Virus record (IMG/VR): IMGVR_UViG_3300046740_000705
Span: 1-50,938 of that record
DNA from: a virus
Length of the DNA: 50,938 nt
Direction: 5' to 3' (one strand)
Below, in pieces: positions 38,716 through 47,667 of the stretch; the first letter of the stretch is position 1; each line of letters opens with the position of its first letter. The translations under genes were made by a program, and so were the position numbers. The notes beneath the pieces were generated by a model that had not been told where the DNA came from, searched no databases, and saw nothing but the letters and a program-made list of their open reading frames with translations.

Positions 38716-38753
38716 GCTCCATCTCAGGGAAATGGCGCGCCTCGCGGCGGGCC
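38716..38753 (-). promoter_or_regulatory. Late 5' module, copy C
   Basis: Minus strand: GGCCCGCCGCGAGGCGCGCC, then ATTTCCCTGAGATGGAGC, ending five bases before the ATG of the G gene. It follows directly after the terminator of the tail tube gene. Confidence 0.65.
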
Positions 38754-38764
38754 AAGTGGCGGGT

Positions 38765-38802
38765 AAAAGAGGGGCGCGCCACCCGCCAGCGACGCGCCCC
38801 TC
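38765..38802 (-). terminator. Intrinsic terminator after the tail tube gene
   Basis: GAGGGGCGCG and CGCGCCCCTC form a perfect 10-bp stem (38793-38802 with 38769-38778) and a 14-base loop; on the minus strand TTTT follows at 38768-38765. Confidence 0.8.
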
Positions 38803-38860
38803 GGCAGCGCTACCGTCCGCCTGCGCGGACGTCGATCCCGTGGCGGCGGGATCTGGTGGG

Positions 38861-40123
38861 TTAGACCGCCGCAGTGTCGGAGAAAGCGATCGTGGTCTGC
38901 GGCACGCCTGGCGCCGAGCCGATGTATTTGAGCGCGGTGAACGGGATGGTCAGGGTCTGGCTGGCCAACCCCTGCACCGCGACATCGGCATCCGAAAACT
39001 TGACCCGCGGCAGGTAGATTGAAGTGGCGGGGCTACCGGGCGCGTTGGTGGTCGTGAGGAACGCCAGGATGTCCACCTCATCCTCGTCGAGGAAGTTGCG
39101 GATCAAGTCGGCGTCCTCGAGCATGGCGGTCATCTGGCCCGTCACCGCGGCCGTGCCGAGGAACACCTCAGGCACGAAGTCCTGGCCCACGACCGCGTCC
39201 GAGGCCGGGGTCAGGTCCATGCTGATGTTCAACCCGGTGACGACCCCGACGACCGAGCCCGCCACCCGCAGCATGCCATTGACCGCGGCGAAAATGCCGG
39301 TAGTGGTTTCTGGGTCTGGTGTGGTGAAGAACGGGGCGTTGGTGGGCGTCGTGGAATCGTAGATCTCCATGTCCCGGCCCATCATGGGAAATTCCACGGT
39401 GGCCAGGCCCGAGGCGGGCAAGGTCAAGGTGAAGCCGCCGATCCTGCATTCCGTGAATAGCCGCGAGATGCCGATGTCCTCGTGGAACGTCTCGAGGGCG
39501 AACTTGCGGCTGACGAACCCCGTCGAGGGGATGATCAGATCGGCCCCGCTAGTGTTGAGCGTGAAGGCGAGTTCCGCGGCCATGGTCACCGGAGCCGGGA
39601 ACACGGTCACGGTTGAGTGGGTCACCCCACCAAAGGCGACGGCAATAAAATTGGTGCCGTTGTTGACCGTGCCAGGACCGGTCAGCCCGGTAAGGTGGAA
39701 GACGCTGCCGACCCGCAGCCCCAGCGCCACCGGGTCGCCGCTACCGAAGGTGAGCGTCGACGTTGCGGCGTCACCCGTGACACTGGTCAATGCCGTTGCG
39801 GTGAGCGACAGGGGTGCGCTCTTGGTGCCGCGGGTCGAGGCCTCGAAGAAGTCGAAGTAGGTGCCCGGCGAGAACTCGCCAGAAATCGACCCGGTCACCC
39901 GGCGCGTACCGTGCCGAAAGTCCACGGTTTGGCGGTCAGATCGGATTTCCGTCGCCGCATACGTATCTTTAGCGAGCTTTAGCGAGCTGCTGACCCGGCG
40001 CAGTACTTGCGCACCACTGGGACCGGGATCAGTGGAAGACACCGGCTGGCTGTTGGTCGCCATTGCGCCAGTTGCATACGCCTTGTAGCTGACTCGTGCG
40101 CTTACGCCCTCTGCGAGAGACAT
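38861..40123 (-). CDS. Major tail tube protein
   Basis: 420 residues, MSLAEGVSARVSYKAYATGA. Beta-rich with an inserted Ig-like or decoration region (about 120-180, LTATALTSVTGDAATSTLTF) and a C-terminal part ending IPFTALKYIGSAPG. Position between tail terminator and chaperones, a strong own leader (copy B) and a terminator after it all fit the abundant tail tube. The related family in alphaproteobacterial phages is of similar length. Confidence 0.8.
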   Translation of the reverse strand: MSLAEGVSARVSYKAYATGAMATNSQPVSSTDPGPSGAQVLRRVSSSLKLAKDTYAATEIRSDRQTVDFRHGTRRVTGSISGEFSPGTYFDFFEASTRGTKSAPLSLTATALTSVTGDAATSTLTFGSGDPVALGLRVGSVFHLTGLTGPGTVNNGTNFIAVAFGGVTHSTVTVFPAPVTMAAELAFTLNTSGADLIIPSTGFVSRKFALETFHEDIGISRLFTECRIGGFTLTLPASGLATVEFPMMGRDMEIYDSTTPTNAPFFTTPDPETTTGIFAAVNGMLRVAGSVVGVVTGLNISMDLTPASDAVVGQDFVPEVFLGTAAVTGQMTAMLEDADLIRNFLDEDEVDILAFLTTTNAPGSPATSIYLPRVKFSDADVAVQGLASQTLTIPFTALKYIGSAPGVPQTTIAFSDTAAV

Positions 40124-40129
40124 AGTTGG

Positions 40130-40166
40130 GCTCCATCGATGGGATTGGCGCGTCTCACGACGGGCC
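40130..40166 (-). promoter_or_regulatory. Late 5' module, copy B
   Basis: Minus strand: GGCCCGTCGTGAGACGCGCC, then AATCCCATCGATGGAGC, ending seven bases before the tail tube ATG. GGAG inside it is the Shine-Dalgarno. CCATCGATGG is a perfect palindrome shared with copy A. Confidence 0.7.
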
Positions 40167-40227
40167 GGGCGCCTTGCCCAAGGGCGGTTTGGCTAACCTC
40201 GCGCGGGCTTCACGCGAGGGATTGGGT

Positions 40228-40689
40228 TCAGCCGATTTGGTCGAAAAACAACTCCACCTCGACGGCGGCCCACCAGTAGTTGGTGACCTCTGAGGGCAGC
40301 CCTGGCGGCTTTAGTGCGGCCCCATCACCGCCGGGGAAGACGGTGGAGGCAAAGCAACTGACCTTGTCGTCCCGGTAGCTCCGATAGAGCGCGGCAGCCG
40401 TCTCGGCGATATCGGTGGCGTGGGTGACGCCCCAGCCTTTCGGGATGAAGACGAAGATGTCGAGCCGCGCCGGGTTGCGGTACCGGTTCTGGCCGCGTCC
40501 GCCGCCAAAGGCGACCATCTCACCCGGCTCGGTATCGAATTCGGTAAGGAGGAACGGCGCCGGCGTGTCGGGCAATGCCACCGCACCCAAGGAGTCCTCG
40601 TCCTCGTTTTGCCACCGCAGCGGTGGCAGGGAGGGTTCCGCCTCGAGCAGCGCCCGCAGGGCGCGGTATGCTTCGGACGTCGTCGTCAT
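40228..40689 (-). CDS. Tail terminator protein
   Basis: 153 residues, MTTTSEAYRALRALLEAEPS. Helix first, then a strand-rich core (PFLLTEFDTEPG, LDIFVFIPKGWGV) and a closing YWWAAVEVELFF. Length, order (after the gp10-like gene, before the tail tube) and fold pattern fit the ring protein that stops tail growth. Coupled by ATGA. Confidence 0.7.
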   Translation of the reverse strand: MTTTSEAYRALRALLEAEPSLPPLRWQNEDEDSLGAVALPDTPAPFLLTEFDTEPGEMVAFGGGRGQNRYRNPARLDIFVFIPKGWGVTHATDIAETAAALYRSYRDDKVSCFASTVFPGGDGAALKPPGLPSEVTNYWWAAVEVELFFDQIG

Positions 40690-41348
40690 AGGTTATCGAA
40701 GAAGATCGCTGGCGCTCGCACTGGGTTGCCGATTTCCGGCCGGCGCTTGCGCAGCTTACCCATGCCGATCGAGTAATGGCTCGGAAGCTTGCCTTTGATG
40801 ATGTACGCCTGCGGCATGGTCACGTAGCCGAAGGTCAGTTTGACGGCGTTGCGGTAGCGCTCGCCGAATTGCCGGCTGACCCGTTCGTAGATCCGGTTCG
40901 GCTTGCTGACCAGGAAGTCGCGGCCGGAGGTTGTCTTGCCGACTTCGAGTCGCCGCGCATACACCAGCGGGTTGGCGATCATGATCTCTTGGCCCCGGCG
41001 GATCGGGGTGTTGAGCGGCACCGGGCGGCCGTCCAGGTAGAGCTGGTGGCCCTTCTTGTACCGGCCGCTGTCGACCGGCGAGGCGTCCTGCAGCGCCTTT
41101 AGCACGAGCCGGATGACCTCGAGGTCGTACCGGTATTTGTAGACGATCAGCCGCTGCGCTTGTTCGACCGGCCGTCCCTTAGTATCGCCGAACCCCTCCC
41201 ATTTGGGCATGTAGCCCGACCGGCGGAATTCGTTTTGCAGGATAGAGTTGTGCTCGGCTTGGGCGGCCTTGACGAACCGCCGGCGAGCCTCCTCGGTCGC
41301 TCGCGGCACGAAGAACGGCAGTTCGCGGCGGATGGCGTTCAGTGCCAC
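40686..41348 (-). CDS. HK97 gp10-like neck / tail completion protein
   Basis: 220 residues from GTG 41348. ALQDASPVDSGRYKKGHQLY is the typical P-V-D-T/S-G-x-Y/L motif of HK97 gp10-like proteins, and NPLVYARRLEVGKTTSG matches their Y-A-x-x-x-E-x-G motif. These proteins join head and tail. The N-terminal helix is longer than usual. Confidence 0.8.
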   Translation of the reverse strand: MALNAIRRELPFFVPRATEEARRRFVKAAQAEHNSILQNEFRRSGYMPKWEGFGDTKGRPVEQAQRLIVYKYRYDLEVIRLVLKALQDASPVDSGRYKKGHQLYLDGRPVPLNTPIRRGQEIMIANPLVYARRLEVGKTTSGRDFLVSKPNRIYERVSRQFGERYRNAVKLTFGYVTMPQAYIIKGKLPSHYSIGMGKLRKRRPEIGNPVRAPAIFFDNL

Positions 41349-41351
41349 GGT

Positions 41352-41705
41352 TCAGCCCTTCGCGTGCACCACGTAGGCGATCAAGTCGGGACCGACCGCC
41401 CGCGTGGCATTATCCGGGAAATTAATCGCCAGTTCGCGGGTCCCGAAGATCAGCTTGTCGCCCGTCGTGATCGGCAGGGTAAAGCCACCCGCCACCAGGT
41501 CTTCGACCAGGATCACCGCCAGGAAGTCGAAGGTCATGACATCGCCGATCAGAGCGCCTGCGGCCGCTCCCCGCACCCGTGCGCGACAGGGGGTGTCGGC
41601 AAATGTCCGGTTCGGACCCGCCGGGCCGGTGAAGCGACGGATCGCCACCTGGTGCGTCAGGTTGCGGCGATAGGTCGACCGCGCCTGCTCTGCGGTGATC
41701 GTCAT
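41352..41705 (-). CDS. Head closure / head-tail joining protein
   Basis: 117 residues, MTITAEQARSTYRRNLTHQV. The start at 41705 overlaps the upstream stop. A small beta-barrel pattern (VMTFDFLAVILVEDLVAGGF, GDKLIFGTRELAINF) and location between the adaptor and gp10-like genes fit a head-closure or stopper protein. Confidence 0.65.
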   Translation of the reverse strand: MTITAEQARSTYRRNLTHQVAIRRFTGPAGPNRTFADTPCRARVRGAAAGALIGDVMTFDFLAVILVEDLVAGGFTLPITTGDKLIFGTRELAINFPDNATRAVGPDLIAYVVHAKG

Positions 41706-42355
41706 AGGAACCACAGCCGATAGGATTGCAGCCAGAAGCAGATTTCGGGCGGCGGCCGGCTGTCGCTGTAGCTGCTGCCGCTCGAGGCACTGTCGTTCTG
41801 GTACACAACCGAAATGACGTCGGGGATCGTCTCGCTGCGCAGTGCCGGGTCGCGGCCTTTGGCCATCCAGCGCGTGTTGAGCCACTGCAAGGCCCCGGCC
41901 TTAACATCCGCCGGTATCGGCTCGAACCCGCCCGTGTAGTCGAACAGCACCAAATTGCCGCCCCAGGCCGCGATCATGTTGGTTTGCAGCCGGTAGATGG
42001 CGCCGTTCTCGGCGTCGACCTCGTATTGATCAGCCCCGAGGACAACCCCGTCTTCGGTTACCACCAGCGTGTCGGTATCGATCGGCGGTTGCCGGACCCG
42101 CAGCGGTTGGCCAGGGTTCAGCCAGCTGGAGAGCTGTCGACCTTGATCTTGGTAGACCTGCTGCGGGAAGATCCGATTGCAGTAATTGTTGATGGCAGCG
42201 CTGATCGCGTTGATCTGGGCGGTTAGAGCGACGTCGCTGCTAGTGTCGGCCGGATCGATGCCCAAGGCCGCCTTGACTTCTTCCAAGGTCACCAGGGCCA
42301 TGTCGGTGGCCGGCGTGACGACCCGCGTGATCCGATAATTGGGGTTGGTCGCCAT
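41702..42355 (-). CDS. Head-tail connector (gp6-like adaptor)
   Basis: 217 residues. LVTLEEVKAALGIDPADTSS, then AISAAINNYCNRIFPQQ is the opening of gp6/adaptor-type connectors. The middle is strand-rich and PADVKAGALQWLNTRWMAKG is the usual closing helix. Its ATG overlaps the upstream TAA. Confidence 0.8.
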   Translation of the reverse strand: MATNPNYRITRVVTPATDMALVTLEEVKAALGIDPADTSSDVALTAQINAISAAINNYCNRIFPQQVYQDQGRQLSSWLNPGQPLRVRQPPIDTDTLVVTEDGVVLGADQYEVDAENGAIYRLQTNMIAAWGGNLVLFDYTGGFEPIPADVKAGALQWLNTRWMAKGRDPALRSETIPDVISVVYQNDSASSGSSYSDSRPPPEICFWLQSYRLWFL

Positions 42356-43434
42356 TAGGCGCGCTCAAGGTGGTACTGCTCGAACAACTGCCGCAGGTCG
42401 AGCGGTGGCCCGAGGCTGCCATCCGACATGATCGGCAGGGCGCGAAAATCGTCCGTGGTGGCCCAGTCGACGATCGAGAGGGTCGCCGGCCCCGGCGGGC
42501 CGCGCTCGCCCTTTTCGCCGGCCTTGCCGCGGCTGCCGCGGACGGCCGCCATCGCCCACCCCGCACCCGGAATCGCGCCGGGGTCATCTTCCTTGGCGCG
42601 CCACTCGGAGCCGTTGAAGGTCACGATATCGAATTTCCGGTAGAGCTGATCCGCCCGGTATAGACCGCAGACCTCACCGACATATGGCGCGTCACCCGGT
42701 GGCCCCGGCGGGCCGGGGGGACCAACATCCCCTGGTTCGCCGGGTGGGCCAGTAATGGCCTCCCCTGGGGCACCCCGTTCCCCAGGTTCACCGGGCGGCC
42801 CTGGTGGCGCGGGAGGAATTAACGCCACCGCGGCCTCGATCAGTCGGGCAATCACAGCGTCGTCGGGTGGCGGGCCCGGCGGTCCGGTAATGCTGTCACC
42901 GGGAGGTCCCGGTGGGCCGGGCGGACCGGGCTCCGCCGGCGGCATCAGGGAGGGCAGCAGTCTCAGCACCGCATCCGCGGCGATCCGGTCAATAACGGCG
43001 TTATCGGGCGTCGGTCCTGGGGGCCCTGGCGGGCCTTCGATAGCTTCCCCTGGCGGCCCCGGCGGGCCCGGCTCCGGCGCCGGCAATTGCGCCATGGCAT
43101 AGTCGAGAAACTGCAGCAAGGTTGCCGCGTCGGGCGCCGGTCCGGGTGGGCCTGGCGGCCCCTCGATGCTGTCGCCGGGCGGTCCTGGCGGACCGACGAC
43201 GCTGTCGCCGGGCGGCCCCGGTGGGCCCGGTGGGCCGTTCTCCAGGGCGGCCAGCCGGGTATTGATCAGGCGTTCGTAGTACAGCTGGATTTCGGCGTGC
43301 TTGGCCCGATACTCCGCCCGCATTTCAGCGACGGCGGACGTATACGCACGTTCCAGATCGCGCTCGATGCGAGCGACGATCAAGCCAAGCTCTTCTGCTG
43401 CTGCTATCTCAAGCGGCGAAACGGTGGCGGTCAT
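42355..43434 (-). CDS. Collagen-like protein with carbohydrate-binding-like module
   Basis: 359 residues, [20 protein letters not shown]. An N-terminal coiled coil is followed by six to eight blocks of GPPGPPG triplets interrupted by helical spacers ([16 protein letters not shown]). Near the end [20 protein letters not shown] and [16 protein letters not shown] resemble ChiC-type carbohydrate-binding modules. It is encoded between portal and connector, an unusual place, and could be a capsid fibre. It overlaps the portal 3' end by 26 bases. Confidence 0.8.
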   Translation of the reverse strand: MTATVSPLEIAAAEELGLIVARIERDLERAYTSAVAEMRAEYRAKHAEIQLYYERLINTRLAALENGPPGPPGPPGDSVVGPPGPPGDSIEGPPGPPGPAPDAATLLQFLDYAMAQLPAPEPGPPGPPGEAIEGPPGPPGPTPDNAVIDRIAADAVLRLLPSLMPPAEPGPPGPPGPPGDSITGPPGPPPDDAVIARLIEAAVALIPPAPPGPPGEPGERGAPGEAITGPPGEPGDVGPPGPPGPPGDAPYVGEVCGLYRADQLYRKFDIVTFNGSEWRAKEDDPGAIPGAGWAMAAVRGSRGKAGEKGERGPPGPATLSIVDWATTDDFRALPIMSDGSLGPPLDLRQLFEQYHLERA

Positions 43435-44797
43435 AGCTCGATCGGATCGTGGAGCGGAAAGCGGCCGTGCCGCCGTCGGCCGGGGCCGGGGGCGGCGCGT
43501 CGGGGGCCGGGGGCGCCGGGGTATTCGGTGGCGCTTTGTCCCAGGCACTAAGCGGGACGACCTGCTGCTGCACGCGGGGTTCGTCGCCGAACTTAACGGC
43601 CGAGTACTCTTCGCGGGCGCGGGCCTCGTTGGGGCTGAAGATGCCACCTTGGACCCCTCTGACGAGGCCCTCGATCCTGTCCTTAAAATTGGCGCGCAAC
43701 AGCGCCTCGAGGTCGAGTTCGAGGTAGTCATCAGGCCAGCCGGCGAGGGCGAAGAGCCGGCCGAAACCATCTTCGATATGGTTGGCGGAAAAGCCCAAAC
43801 CGGTGCTGACCCAGAATTCCATATGGCTCTGCGTGGCGCCCTGCGGGGCCGCACCGTCCATCAGCGACAGGAGGGGCAATGGCACCCGATACGCGGTGGC
43901 GATGCGCTGGTCAGATATCCGCAGCACCTCTGCCAGTTGCGCGTCGCGGCTGGTGACGGCCGACGCAACCCACTTGAGGCCCTGCGACAGAACCGGTGTC
44001 CCGCCGGCATTGACGCCTTGGGTCTGCTTGTTCCACTGGGCGCGGATTTGCTCGGCGGCCTCTTCGTTGAATTCCTGATCGCCGTGGATGACGCCGCTCG
44101 GTCGCCCCTGGTTCTTCGCGTACGCCAGAGCCTGCCCGATCAACTCCCGCGACACCGCCTCCTCGAGCAAGGCCGACTCCAACGGCGGTACGCCGATTAG
44201 CGGGTTGCGCTTGTCCGGTAGCCGGATATGCAGGACATCGCGTGCCGGCACTGCGTTGAGCGCGGACGGATTGCCGGCGAACAGTCGCTCGACGATCTGA
44301 TTGCCACCGAGCGTGTAGAATAGCTCACCGCTCTGGGCGACCCGCGGCCAACTGCGGCGCGGATCCATCAGGTGAATTTCGGATATCTCGAAGCGGGCAT
44401 TGCGCAGCGCCAGGCCAAAGGCCTCGCCCTCGCCATAGAGACAGTCGGTCAGGTAGAGGAAGAAGTCGGAGGGGGATTGGTAGGTGTTGGGCTTGCGCAG
44501 GATGCGCGACAGCGCCGAGGTCGACACCCGGACGCGGCCGCCCCTCCCGTCGGATTGCCAGTGGGTGCCTGGGCACATGGCGATCGTCTGCGCATAGGCG
44601 GCGCGGCAGGCGTAGACGACGGCAGACCCGCCGTAAGGGAGCGGGTCGTAGCCGTGCTGCCAATAATTGATCGGCCAGCTGGTCGGGATCAGGCCGCCAC
44701 CCAGGGCCAGCTGGTAGGCCGACTGTTTGGCGACCGGACGGAAGACGCGATTAACCGCGCCGACCGCCCGCCGGACCAGAGAGGTTGATGCCGGCAC
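43409..44797 (-). CDS. Portal protein (HK97 family)
   Basis: 462 residues from GTG 44797. [20 protein letters not shown], then [33 protein letters not shown], and [14 protein letters not shown] are HK97-type portal motifs. The dodecameric portal forms the DNA channel. It lies downstream of the capsid gene, the reverse of the usual order. The C-terminus is Pro/Ala-rich and may be unstructured. Confidence 0.9.
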   Translation of the reverse strand: MPASTSLVRRAVGAVNRVFRPVAKQSAYQLALGGGLIPTSWPINYWQHGYDPLPYGGSAVVYACRAAYAQTIAMCPGTHWQSDGRGGRVRVSTSALSRILRKPNTYQSPSDFFLYLTDCLYGEGEAFGLALRNARFEISEIHLMDPRRSWPRVAQSGELFYTLGGNQIVERLFAGNPSALNAVPARDVLHIRLPDKRNPLIGVPPLESALLEEAVSRELIGQALAYAKNQGRPSGVIHGDQEFNEEAAEQIRAQWNKQTQGVNAGGTPVLSQGLKWVASAVTSRDAQLAEVLRISDQRIATAYRVPLPLLSLMDGAAPQGATQSHMEFWVSTGLGFSANHIEDGFGRLFALAGWPDDYLELDLEALLRANFKDRIEGLVRGVQGGIFSPNEARAREEYSAVKFGDEPRVQQQVVPLSAWDKAPPNTPAPPAPDAPPPAPADGGTAAFRSTIRSSYDRHRFAA

Positions 44798-44803
44798 CGG
44801 GGG

Positions 44804-45367
44804 TTACGACCGGCCCCGGCGCGCCCCGATGGGGTTGATCGTAATGGCGTTCGATGCCGGCGCCGCGGTTGTACCAAGCGTGTTGGTGGCGCTTACGATG
44901 CAGGTAATGCTCTTCCCGACATCTTCCGCCTCGACAATGTAGGTATCCCCGCCAGTGTCAGCCTTGACGTTTTCTCCGTCGGCTTGCCACTGGTAGGCGT
45001 AGTTCGCCACGTCTTGCTGCATGCCGCTCCAATTGCCCTTGGTGCAGGTCAATGTCTCGCCCACCGTGCCGCTGCCTTGAAGGTGGGGCACATCTTTGTT
45101 TTCTGGCGCCCCTGGCTGGGGCAGTGCCGGGCCCCCATCAACATGCGGTTCCGCTCTCTTCAGCAGTACGTTTTGGGCGCGGGTCGACGGCATCTCCGGG
45201 ACATCCGGATTGGCCTTATCGTCGACGTGCATTAGCCCGTGACGCATCAGATCTAGTTCTTCTTGGGTTGGCACCGGCACGCTTAGGGCCGTTACCCTTA
45301 GGGTCTGGTCCGTCAATTGTTGCCGCGCCTCTTGTTCGGCCCGGTATTCTGCCTCCGTCATCGCCAT
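44804..45367 (-). CDS. Ig-like head-associated protein
   Basis: 187 residues, MAMTEAEYRAEQEARQQLTD. A helical N-terminus is followed by an Ig-like domain at about 90-175: GTVGETLTCTKGNWSG, then YAYQWQADGENVKA and SITCIVSATNTLGTTAA. Such domains decorate phage capsids and may help weak attachment to surfaces. It follows the capsid gene after a terminator. GGGAG precedes the start; ATG 45361 is an alternative. Confidence 0.7.
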   Translation of the reverse strand: MAMTEAEYRAEQEARQQLTDQTLRVTALSVPVPTQEELDLMRHGLMHVDDKANPDVPEMPSTRAQNVLLKRAEPHVDGGPALPQPGAPENKDVPHLQGSGTVGETLTCTKGNWSGMQQDVANYAYQWQADGENVKADTGGDTYIVEAEDVGKSITCIVSATNTLGTTAAPASNAITINPIGARRGRS

Positions 45368-45386
45368 CGCCCTCTCCCTTTGTAAC

Positions 45387-45416
45387 AAGCCCGCCGAGGG
45401 TTTCCTCAGCGGGCTT
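45387..45416 (-). terminator. Terminator hairpin after the capsid gene
   Basis: AAGCCCGC (45387-45394) and GCGGGCTT (45409-45416) form an 8-bp stem with inner GAGG/CCTC pairing. On the minus strand a short T-containing stretch (TTGTTA) follows, so termination is probably partial, allowing less expression of downstream genes. Confidence 0.65.
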
Positions 45417-45444
45417 GCGCCAGGTGTATCGTCGCTTCAAATCA

Positions 45445-47439
45445 TCACCAGGTTACGGCTTGCGTCCAAGCGATGACGCCAGTGCGGCGCATGCCCCAGT
45501 TCATCGGCAAGATCATGCGCAGTGCCAGGCTATCGGTCTGGAACATTGACCGAACCGGCGCTGCCACGACCGGCGGTGTGCCGGCAGTGCCGATCTGCAG
45601 CGGGGTGGTGTCCTCGAAGTGCAATGTCGCCTGGTCGGAAACATCAAACCTGGGGTCGTCGCCGGTCACCGACATGAAATCGGCGGCGTCGAGCAGGATC
45701 AGCATCCCCGCCGGCACCGTCGAGGAGACGATCACCGGATAGCCCTGCAACGTCTGGCCGTTGATTTCAGCCTTGAAGGGGAAATCCCCACCCGCGTTTT
45801 GGGTCAAGCTGATGGCAACCGCCTGCACCGGGTTCATGATCCACACTGGCACCCGCAGTGAATTCGCGGCCGCCAGTACCCCGATCAGGGCTTTGATGTC
45901 GCCAACCAAGGCGTTGAACCCGCCGCCGGCGGTCGCCGCGGTGACGCTCACACCGTTGCGCAACCCAGGCGGGCGGATGCCTGACGCCGGATTGGCATCG
46001 ATCAGGATGGTGTCGACCGCGATCGACGTATCCTCCTGGATCAATTCCCGGATGATCTGCTCCGCTTGCGGGGTGCTGTGTTCGGCGATCTCCCTGGTGT
46101 AGGAGACGATGACGGCCATCTTTTTGAGGCCGAGGGTGACCGCCACGAACGCTGCTTGCCGCACCGGGATTGGCGCGCCTTCCGCAACGAACGACCCTGC
46201 CACTTGCGGCGACAATTGCCGGGTCGGCATCGAGATCTGGGCATAGCGGCCCAAGGTCGCGCGGAAGCCCCTCGACGACAGCGGACCATAGATACCGCCC
46301 GGCAACAGCGCGGCGAAATACTCGCCGTACTGGGTTTGGGCGAGTTCCGCGGCCCAGCCGACGGTGGTGGTGGTGGCCGGGGCGGTCGCGGCGCGGATGA
46401 ACCAGTCGTGCACGCCCTTGGTCTGCTCGAAGTCGCCATATTGACCGTAGCGCTCCGTCATCACCTCTGCCGGTGACCTCCGGGTGACATGCGCGATAGC
46501 CATGCAGACGCAGTGGCGGATCCACAGATAGCCGGGCTCTTCCTCCTTGCGCTTGGGGTGAGCCCACGTCGGCTTGGACGGCTGGCTGCGGGTCGCCGGC
46601 AGACCACCGCCGGGTGGGAACACTGTGGTCCGCCCGGCCGGCACTTCGACCGCCTGACTGTCATTCCCCAGGGCCCGTTCGGCGCGCACCAAGAGGGTCA
46701 GGTTTTCCTTAACCTCTTCGATACGCTCGGTAAGCTCACGCTGCTTAGTTTTGTCGTCGCCTTCCATGACGCTGACAAATTGTTCGCCCAACGACACTAG
46801 TTCGCTCTGGGCGACCTCAATCTTTTCGGAGAGCAACATTGGTTTCGACCTTAGGATGAGATCCTTTCCGGCTGGCTCGCCATGAAGCCCGCGACGCAAC
46901 AGCAGCGGTCGATCGCCATCGGCAGGCTCGCCAAAGATCAATCGCTGCGCTTCGCGGGGGATGCCTAGTTCTGCTGCCTTGCGTAGGGCATTGGCGTTGG
47001 CCGGTACGGTGACCAGCGAACACTCGACCAGCTCCTGCTCGAGGAAGCGGTAGCCGCCGACCTCAGAGTCCGGGAGCGGCTCATATTTCTTCGGGTGGAA
47101 GCCGACCGAGACGGCCCGCAGCATGCCGGCCTTGACCGCCGTCACGATGTGGAGCAGCTCCGGCGTCACCGCCTCCATCAGGTCGAGGGTGCCGACCATC
47201 TGGCCTTTTTGGATTGAAACGTCGCGCCAATTGCCGACGATGAACCTGGAGTTGTGCGCCCACAGCGCGACCGGGTTCTTATAGAAGGCCTCGAGATCCC
47301 ACCCGTCGGGCTCGATGACGTCGCCCATGCGGTCGACGCTGCCGTCACTCATGACGAAGGTCAGCGGGTCGCCGCTAGGCGACGGGGCCGCGACACTCTT
47401 ACGGATCGGCCCTTTACCGATCCTGCGGATCAGGTCCAC
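45445..47439 (-). CDS. Prohead protease fused to HK97 major capsid protein
   Basis: 664 residues from GTG 47439, preferred over ATG 47451 because GGAG sits six bases upstream. The N-terminal 190 residues are an S78 prohead protease: LWAHNS has the catalytic His, and MLRAVSVGFHP the Ser. A delta-like coiled coil (EKIEVAQSELVSLGEQF) links to an HK97 capsid domain (GAPIPVRQAAFVAVTLGLKK, later PVIVSSTVPAGMLILLDAAD). Fusion implies protease and coat are made 1:1 and separated by cleavage. Confidence 0.9.
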   Translation of the reverse strand: MDLIRRIGKGPIRKSVAAPSPSGDPLTFVMSDGSVDRMGDVIEPDGWDLEAFYKNPVALWAHNSRFIVGNWRDVSIQKGQMVGTLDLMEAVTPELLHIVTAVKAGMLRAVSVGFHPKKYEPLPDSEVGGYRFLEQELVECSLVTVPANANALRKAAELGIPREAQRLIFGEPADGDRPLLLRRGLHGEPAGKDLILRSKPMLLSEKIEVAQSELVSLGEQFVSVMEGDDKTKQRELTERIEEVKENLTLLVRAERALGNDSQAVEVPAGRTTVFPPGGGLPATRSQPSKPTWAHPKRKEEEPGYLWIRHCVCMAIAHVTRRSPAEVMTERYGQYGDFEQTKGVHDWFIRAATAPATTTTVGWAAELAQTQYGEYFAALLPGGIYGPLSSRGFRATLGRYAQISMPTRQLSPQVAGSFVAEGAPIPVRQAAFVAVTLGLKKMAVIVSYTREIAEHSTPQAEQIIRELIQEDTSIAVDTILIDANPASGIRPPGLRNGVSVTAATAGGGFNALVGDIKALIGVLAAANSLRVPVWIMNPVQAVAISLTQNAGGDFPFKAEINGQTLQGYPVIVSSTVPAGMLILLDAADFMSVTGDDPRFDVSDQATLHFEDTTPLQIGTAGTPPVVAAPVRSMFQTDSLALRMILPMNWGMRRTGVIAWTQAVTW

Positions 47440-47444
47440 GGCAG

Positions 47445-47480
47445 GCTCCATCGATGGGATACGCGCGCTTCACAGCGGGC
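47445..47480 (-). promoter_or_regulatory. Late 5' module, copy A
   Basis: Minus strand: GCCCGCTGTGAAGCGCGC, then GTATCCCATCGATGGAGC. GGAG in it is the Shine-Dalgarno for the capsid GTG at 47439. Confidence 0.7.
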
Positions 47481-47496
47481 GAGGGGAGAGGATCGC

Positions 47497-47667
47497 TTAG
47501 TGGATCGGCTGCCCGAAGACACCCCAGCCGAGCAGGCCGATCAGGACGAAGAATATGAGACTGAATGGTCCGTATGGTTGGAGAGCAACCTGGTTACGCC
47601 AGTACCAGCCGCCGCCAAAAACCAGAGAGATGACATAGAGTATCCAGAACCAGACGCCTGCGCTCAT
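47497..47667 (-). CDS. Small two-span membrane protein
   Basis: 56 residues. VWFWILYVISLVFGGGWYW and FSLIFFVLIGLLGWGVFG are two transmembrane helices. ATG at 47667 overlaps the TGA of the Acb2-like gene, so they are translationally coupled. Placed between TerL and capsid, it has no obvious structural role. An effector partner or exclusion protein is possible. Confidence 0.65.
   Translation of the reverse strand: MSAGVWFWILYVISLVFGGGWYWRNQVALQPYGPFSLIFFVLIGLLGWGVFGQPIH

Noticed and set aside
41352-41885. Longer start for the head-closure gene (from 41885)
   Set aside because: The extra 60 codons overlap the connector gene and read as low-complexity; the start at 41705 is fixed by an ATGA overlap.
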